Shown one piece after another: positions 60,051 through 64,000 of a stretch of DNA of 64,000 nt. Positions within the stretch are counted from its first letter, which is position 1; each line of letters starts with the position of its first letter. Origin of the DNA: Pomacea canaliculata (Eukaryota; Mollusca; Gastropoda; Architaenioglossa; Ampullariidae); the NCBI RefSeq assembly GCF_003073045.1, contig NC_037590.1:8265042-8329041 (forward strand). Direction: 5' to 3'. Under the pieces are notes generated by a model. It had not been told where the DNA came from. It worked only from the letters and a program-made list of their open reading frames with translations, and did no database searches. Position numbers and translations under genes: made by a program.

Positions 60051-60920
60051 AGGAAACCAATCTCCAAACTTCGCCAAAACAAAATCACGCCAGGATCGTA
60101 TCTCAGCCTCTGAAAACATATCGCGCATCACTGCAACAGTCACAGAGTGCTTCTTTCAACACCGCAAGAACATCTGATGGGACAGTAGGGTGGAACGAGG
60201 GGATTTGTGTGCAAAAACGAACTGAATCGCCATTTTGTTGCTCTATTCATGTTTTTTCTAAGCTGAAGCAATTTACTGGGGTAGGGGTATAACATTTTCT
60301 GGCCATAAAATAAAACCCAAGTCTTGTGTTCATCTCGAGGAACATCTATGTTCCAGGGTCGCTGTGCATTTTCTGTCACCGTAAATGTATACACCTGCAC
60401 TCAATGTTATCACAAGTCATCTTTTTTTAAGTATTATAACCATGTATCTGAAAGTATTATTGTCTCAAATGCTCAAATTACCTGGTCAACGTTTTAAGTC
60501 TGTAACTGGCCAAATGAAAAAGCTGTTGACAACAGCAATTTCTCTCCCATGTCCAGACAATAACAAAAATTTGGCCATCATGTTACTACTGCGTTGTCCA
60601 GTCGCCCAAAAGGCTATATTCAAATCATAATTTTTCATTATTTCATGAGAACTGCATGCGGACATTCTAATGTTATAAAATTCAGATTTCAAGTCTTGTA
60701 AAGAGAATGAATGCTCCAGCAATGAATAAGCATGTGGGACGCATGACACTTTCCATGCGACATTTTTTAACGATCAGTTTAACAGCTAAATAGCTGACGA
60801 TATACAAGATCTGTGTCAAGACGGGCGCACCCATCATGGTTTTTGTTCTGCTTTAAGTTTTTTTTTTTATACTCTATGGCTGATTTGTGAAAACTGTTGC
60901 ATTTCATAGAAGCAATAAAA
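60051..60920 (+). other. 3' UTR region of CBM14 gene 2
   Basis: No coding sequence. Two AATAAA signals at 60309-60314 and 60914-60919 could end the transcript. It converges with the AK6 transcript from the right. Confidence 0.5.
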
Positions 60921-63158
60921 TGTCTTAAGATTTCACTGTCTTCTGCCAAGTTTCTTTAGTTGTCCATCAAACTTCTTCAACAAAGATCTTAATGACATAT
61001 TTTCACCATCTGTCTAAAAGTACAGGTACGTTTGATGAAAGAATGCATAAACTTATGTACACTTCATACATAGTCATTCAAGATAATAGATGCAGCACTG
61101 AAACCTGTATAAAATAATGTATTATATTTTTCAATCAGATATAAAATCACAATCTGGCACACACCAATGGAAATTAAAATTGACATACAGGGTCATTCCT
61201 GCCACATTCTGCGACTACTGAACTGAAAAGAGCAGCACACCTACTCCACTTATTGGAAGTATTCCCAGAAGCATCTTTAGTGACATGATGCCAGACTAGA
61301 ATTATGTCTGATGAGATCCATCCCATCAGCTGCTGCTTCTGTCCAACCCTATCTCCAATAATCAGCCAGGTTAGGGCCTGAACTGATTGTCCTAACTGTA
61401 CTTTAATAAACCATTTGGCCACATTGCTTGGACATCTTTGAAAGAAAAAAAACTTTTTTAAAGAATTGAAAACACCATTACAATAAAGACCCAAAACAGT
61501 TCCTTTTGGGTGCTCTGTAGCTAAAACTGTAAAGATCATTTCTTGACATTTGGTTGTTGGAGAGTAAGGTGTTAAGACACCACAATTTTCTTGAGGCCAG
61601 CTTTTTGTGAGTGTAATGCCCTCTCCCTCTATGCCTTACTTTCCCCATGCCCTCTATGGTCAGGTACCCACTGCCAACAGTTGAGCTCGCTGGGGAAAGA
61701 TAACTGCACAACAAGAGAAAAAATGGTGTGCCTTCTGATTTGAGTGCTATAAATAGCTTTCTGCTAGAATGCTTTTTACAGACGTTCATGTTAATTCATA
61801 TGGCTTCTTTTTGTCACAACTACTGCATATAATGTTTCTTAAATGATTGTGTTTGACTTGAACCCATTCACAAAAAAAGTTTTACCAAAACTTTGCCTTA
61901 CAATTTTTCTTAGAAAATAAATTTATGAAAAGAAAGCCATACATAGATATTCATCTTCCTTGTACATGTCTAAATCCATGTGTAACTCTGTTAACAGTGA
62001 TTCAGATCTTAGAGTAGATTTTTAAAAAGTAAAATACAGCAGCAAACCTCAAGCTCAGTGAATGAAAATACTAAACACAACAGAACTGTTTTCTTTTGAG
62101 CAGAAATGCTGCAACATTTTCAAAAATTAAAAAACTAAACCTTTTATAGGTTTAGCCTTACCCATTGTCTTGATATTCCAAATTTCTAATAAGTACAGTT
62201 TACCTGAATGTTATTTTTTGTAACAAAATATTACAAATTCCTGTTAATAGGTTCCTCATACGCTGATAAAATTATTTACAGAAGACACTGTTGTCTCTGA
62301 CTTTCTTTTCTTTAATATTCATTTATGTCTATTTTCTACCCTCACTCCATTTATCCCTTACCCATTCTCCTGTCTTCACACTTTTTTTAAAATGTGATAC
62401 TTGTTCTGAACGGGATTAATACTAGATAGTTGACTAAATTTCACTTTCAATCAGAGCAAATGTACACTTGCATTGCCCATTACTACAACTGTCATATACT
62501 GAGCAATATGAACAGTAGAAATTGTACAACAAATAAAAAAATGGATGATCCTAAATGAAACTTGACTGCATTATTTCTGTATTCTTTCCAAACCAAAATG
62601 TGTTGTGATTGATATTTACATTTATTTTCCAACCTTCTTCCACAATGCTATACAACTGCTTATGTACACAGGTCATAGCTTATATACACTCAACACATAT
62701 AAGGTGTGTGATCTTCAGAATTACTGGCATATATTACATATATACATTTAACTTAGTGGAAACTTTCTTATCATAGCTATGATGAGTTAATGTTTCATGA
62801 GGTTATCAGTGACATTTTGAGTATCAGTCTATGTTATAAACATTAGCTTTGACACCCAGTCCTTACAGGTCCTAACTAGGGCAATTTCTATATTACTTTT
62901 TCAAATATCAAATATCTTAATACACATTAATAATCAGGGCTTTGGGTTCTAAAAGTCTCTGCACTTTTGACGTAAATCTAAATCATCATCATAACAGCAA
63001 TAATACAATCCCTAATGCAGTGCTAGTATAGTTTACAATAGTACAATTATAGGGGGGGTGGGTGCACGTGGACATGTTTCCTTTTCTGTGCTTTGTGGTG
63101 TTTTTTCTGAAGGAAAAGAAAAAGCAATTGATTCTGTCATTATTTCCACAAGGCACAC
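60921..63158 (-). other. probable long 3' UTR of AK6
   Basis: AT-rich, low in recognised repeats, with no supported coding frame on either strand. It follows directly the AK6 stop codon. Its true 3' limit cannot be set from sequence alone. Confidence 0.4.
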
Positions 63159-63351
63159 CTAGGTTACTGGGGTTGGCTGCCACATGGCTATCCATGCTAA
63201 CACCTTTTCCAAGTTGTCTTCCAGCTGCTCAGATGTGTTAGACTGGAGCTCATGAACAATTTCTGGACGATATGACTCCTTAGCTTCATCAAGAACTGTT
63301 TGAAAAATTTCACATTCTATGTTGGACTCCAACTTTTTTCCTGTATACCCT
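63159..63351 (-). CDS. AK6: adenylate kinase 6 (last exon, partial gene)
   Basis: After the acceptor ATATCCATCAG the minus-strand exon starts in phase 2 and encodes GYTGKKLESNIECEIFQT, then VLDEAKESYRPEIVHEL, QSNTSEQLEDNLEKVLAWI and AMWQPTPVT before TAG. This matches the C-terminal third of AK6/CINAP (RGY..KKL..NI.CEIFQ, EIVH.L.SN..E.LE.N...I..WI), a nuclear adenylate kinase-like NTPase involved in 40S ribosome maturation. The N-terminal P-loop and lid exons lie to the right of the window or were not found in 63352-64000. The last residues differ from vertebrate AK6 as expected at the variable end. Confidence 0.95.
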
Positions 63352-64000
63352 CTGATGGATATGGTGTTGTCACATATAAATTAAAGAAACAGAAAAAGAA
63401 ACATTAGCACTCATCCATAAAGAGCTATGACAAAATTTAATCTGAATAATACAACAGATCATTGTGAGGCCTTTTCGGGGCTATATTGCGACTACTGCTT
63501 AAAAAGAAGAATTTTTTTTATTGGCCAAATGACACTACACTTGGAATATGACTTGATGATGGAAGAGACAAAACAAAAGAAAGACTAATCAGGCTGTTCC
63601 TACACATACATACACACTACCCTTCTTTCTCGTTTGATCTCTCTTCCATACACCCTTTCTATCACACACACAGACACTGCCTCACAGACTGCAAAAAGAA
63701 ACATTAAACTAGTATTATTCTGACACAAGCTGACACGTTTAAAGACCTTCTCAATGACTATCAAATCTTAAGAACTTGGTATTCTGTACAATTATGGTAA
63801 AACAGCATCAGCCTGACCAGATGAGACCAAAACCAGTAATACAAAGAACAAAGGGAAGGTATATAAGCTGCTGGCATTATGATCCTACCTACCTAACAAC
63901 AATATTGATAATCTCAGCCAGCACGTTAACAATATTCTCAAGGTTCACATTTTAATCTTTAATAACTGCTTCATGTTGATTATTGAAGATCAAGCCTTCC
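63352..64000 (-). other. AK6 intron
   Basis: No upstream AK6 exon was found up to the window edge; sequence is AT-rich with short CA runs near 63660-63680. Confidence 0.55.

Overview
The window is animal nuclear DNA, most likely from a lophotrochozoan and probably a gastropod mollusc. Genes are split by GT-AG introns, coding density is low, and CA, GA and GACA microsatellites are plentiful. There are relics of RTE-like and CR1/L2-like LINEs and of mariner, Tc1, pogo/Tigger and hAT DNA transposons. Chitin-binding peritrophin genes and an AK6 exon fit an invertebrate. The species call is inference; no rRNA or mitochondrial marker is present.

Left half (1-31.9 kb, minus strand): a tandem array of seven two-exon genes for small secreted peptides (called A to G here), plus the 5' flank of an eighth at the left edge. 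I do not recognise the family. Every member has exon 1 encoding a signal peptide and ending in phase 1 shortly after it, and exon 2 encoding a short segment with a hydrophobic helix ending in one Cys, then 11-14 residues, then a second Cys usually preceded by Phe. The sequences are otherwise very different. Members fall into subgroups A/B/C, D/E, and F and G (which share a longer C-terminal motif). Genes A, B, C, F and the left-edge copy carry a 10-bp GATGTCAGGC-like minisatellite in the 5' UTR; A, B and C also share a TATAATAA core promoter and more distal blocks. Genes B and C with their flanks are a segmental duplication that carried along a nested pair of LINEs.

Middle (32-48 kb): a hAT-type MITE with a perfect 8-bp target duplication, a cluster of three perfect CRE sites, a six-exon seven-transmembrane receptor gene on the plus strand (36.4-39.8 kb, one apparent frameshift, a 29-bp minisatellite in its last intron), a small intracellular protein exon, weakly supported exon candidates, and a LINE 3' fragment.

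Right part (49-64 kb): two paralogous plus-strand genes for secreted proteins with three chitin-binding type-2 (CBM14) domains each, with matching exon layout, and then, on the minus strand, the last exon of adenylate kinase 6 with a probable long 3' UTR. The peptide array beside an orphan-type receptor is the most interesting feature; a ligand-receptor link is only a hypothesis.
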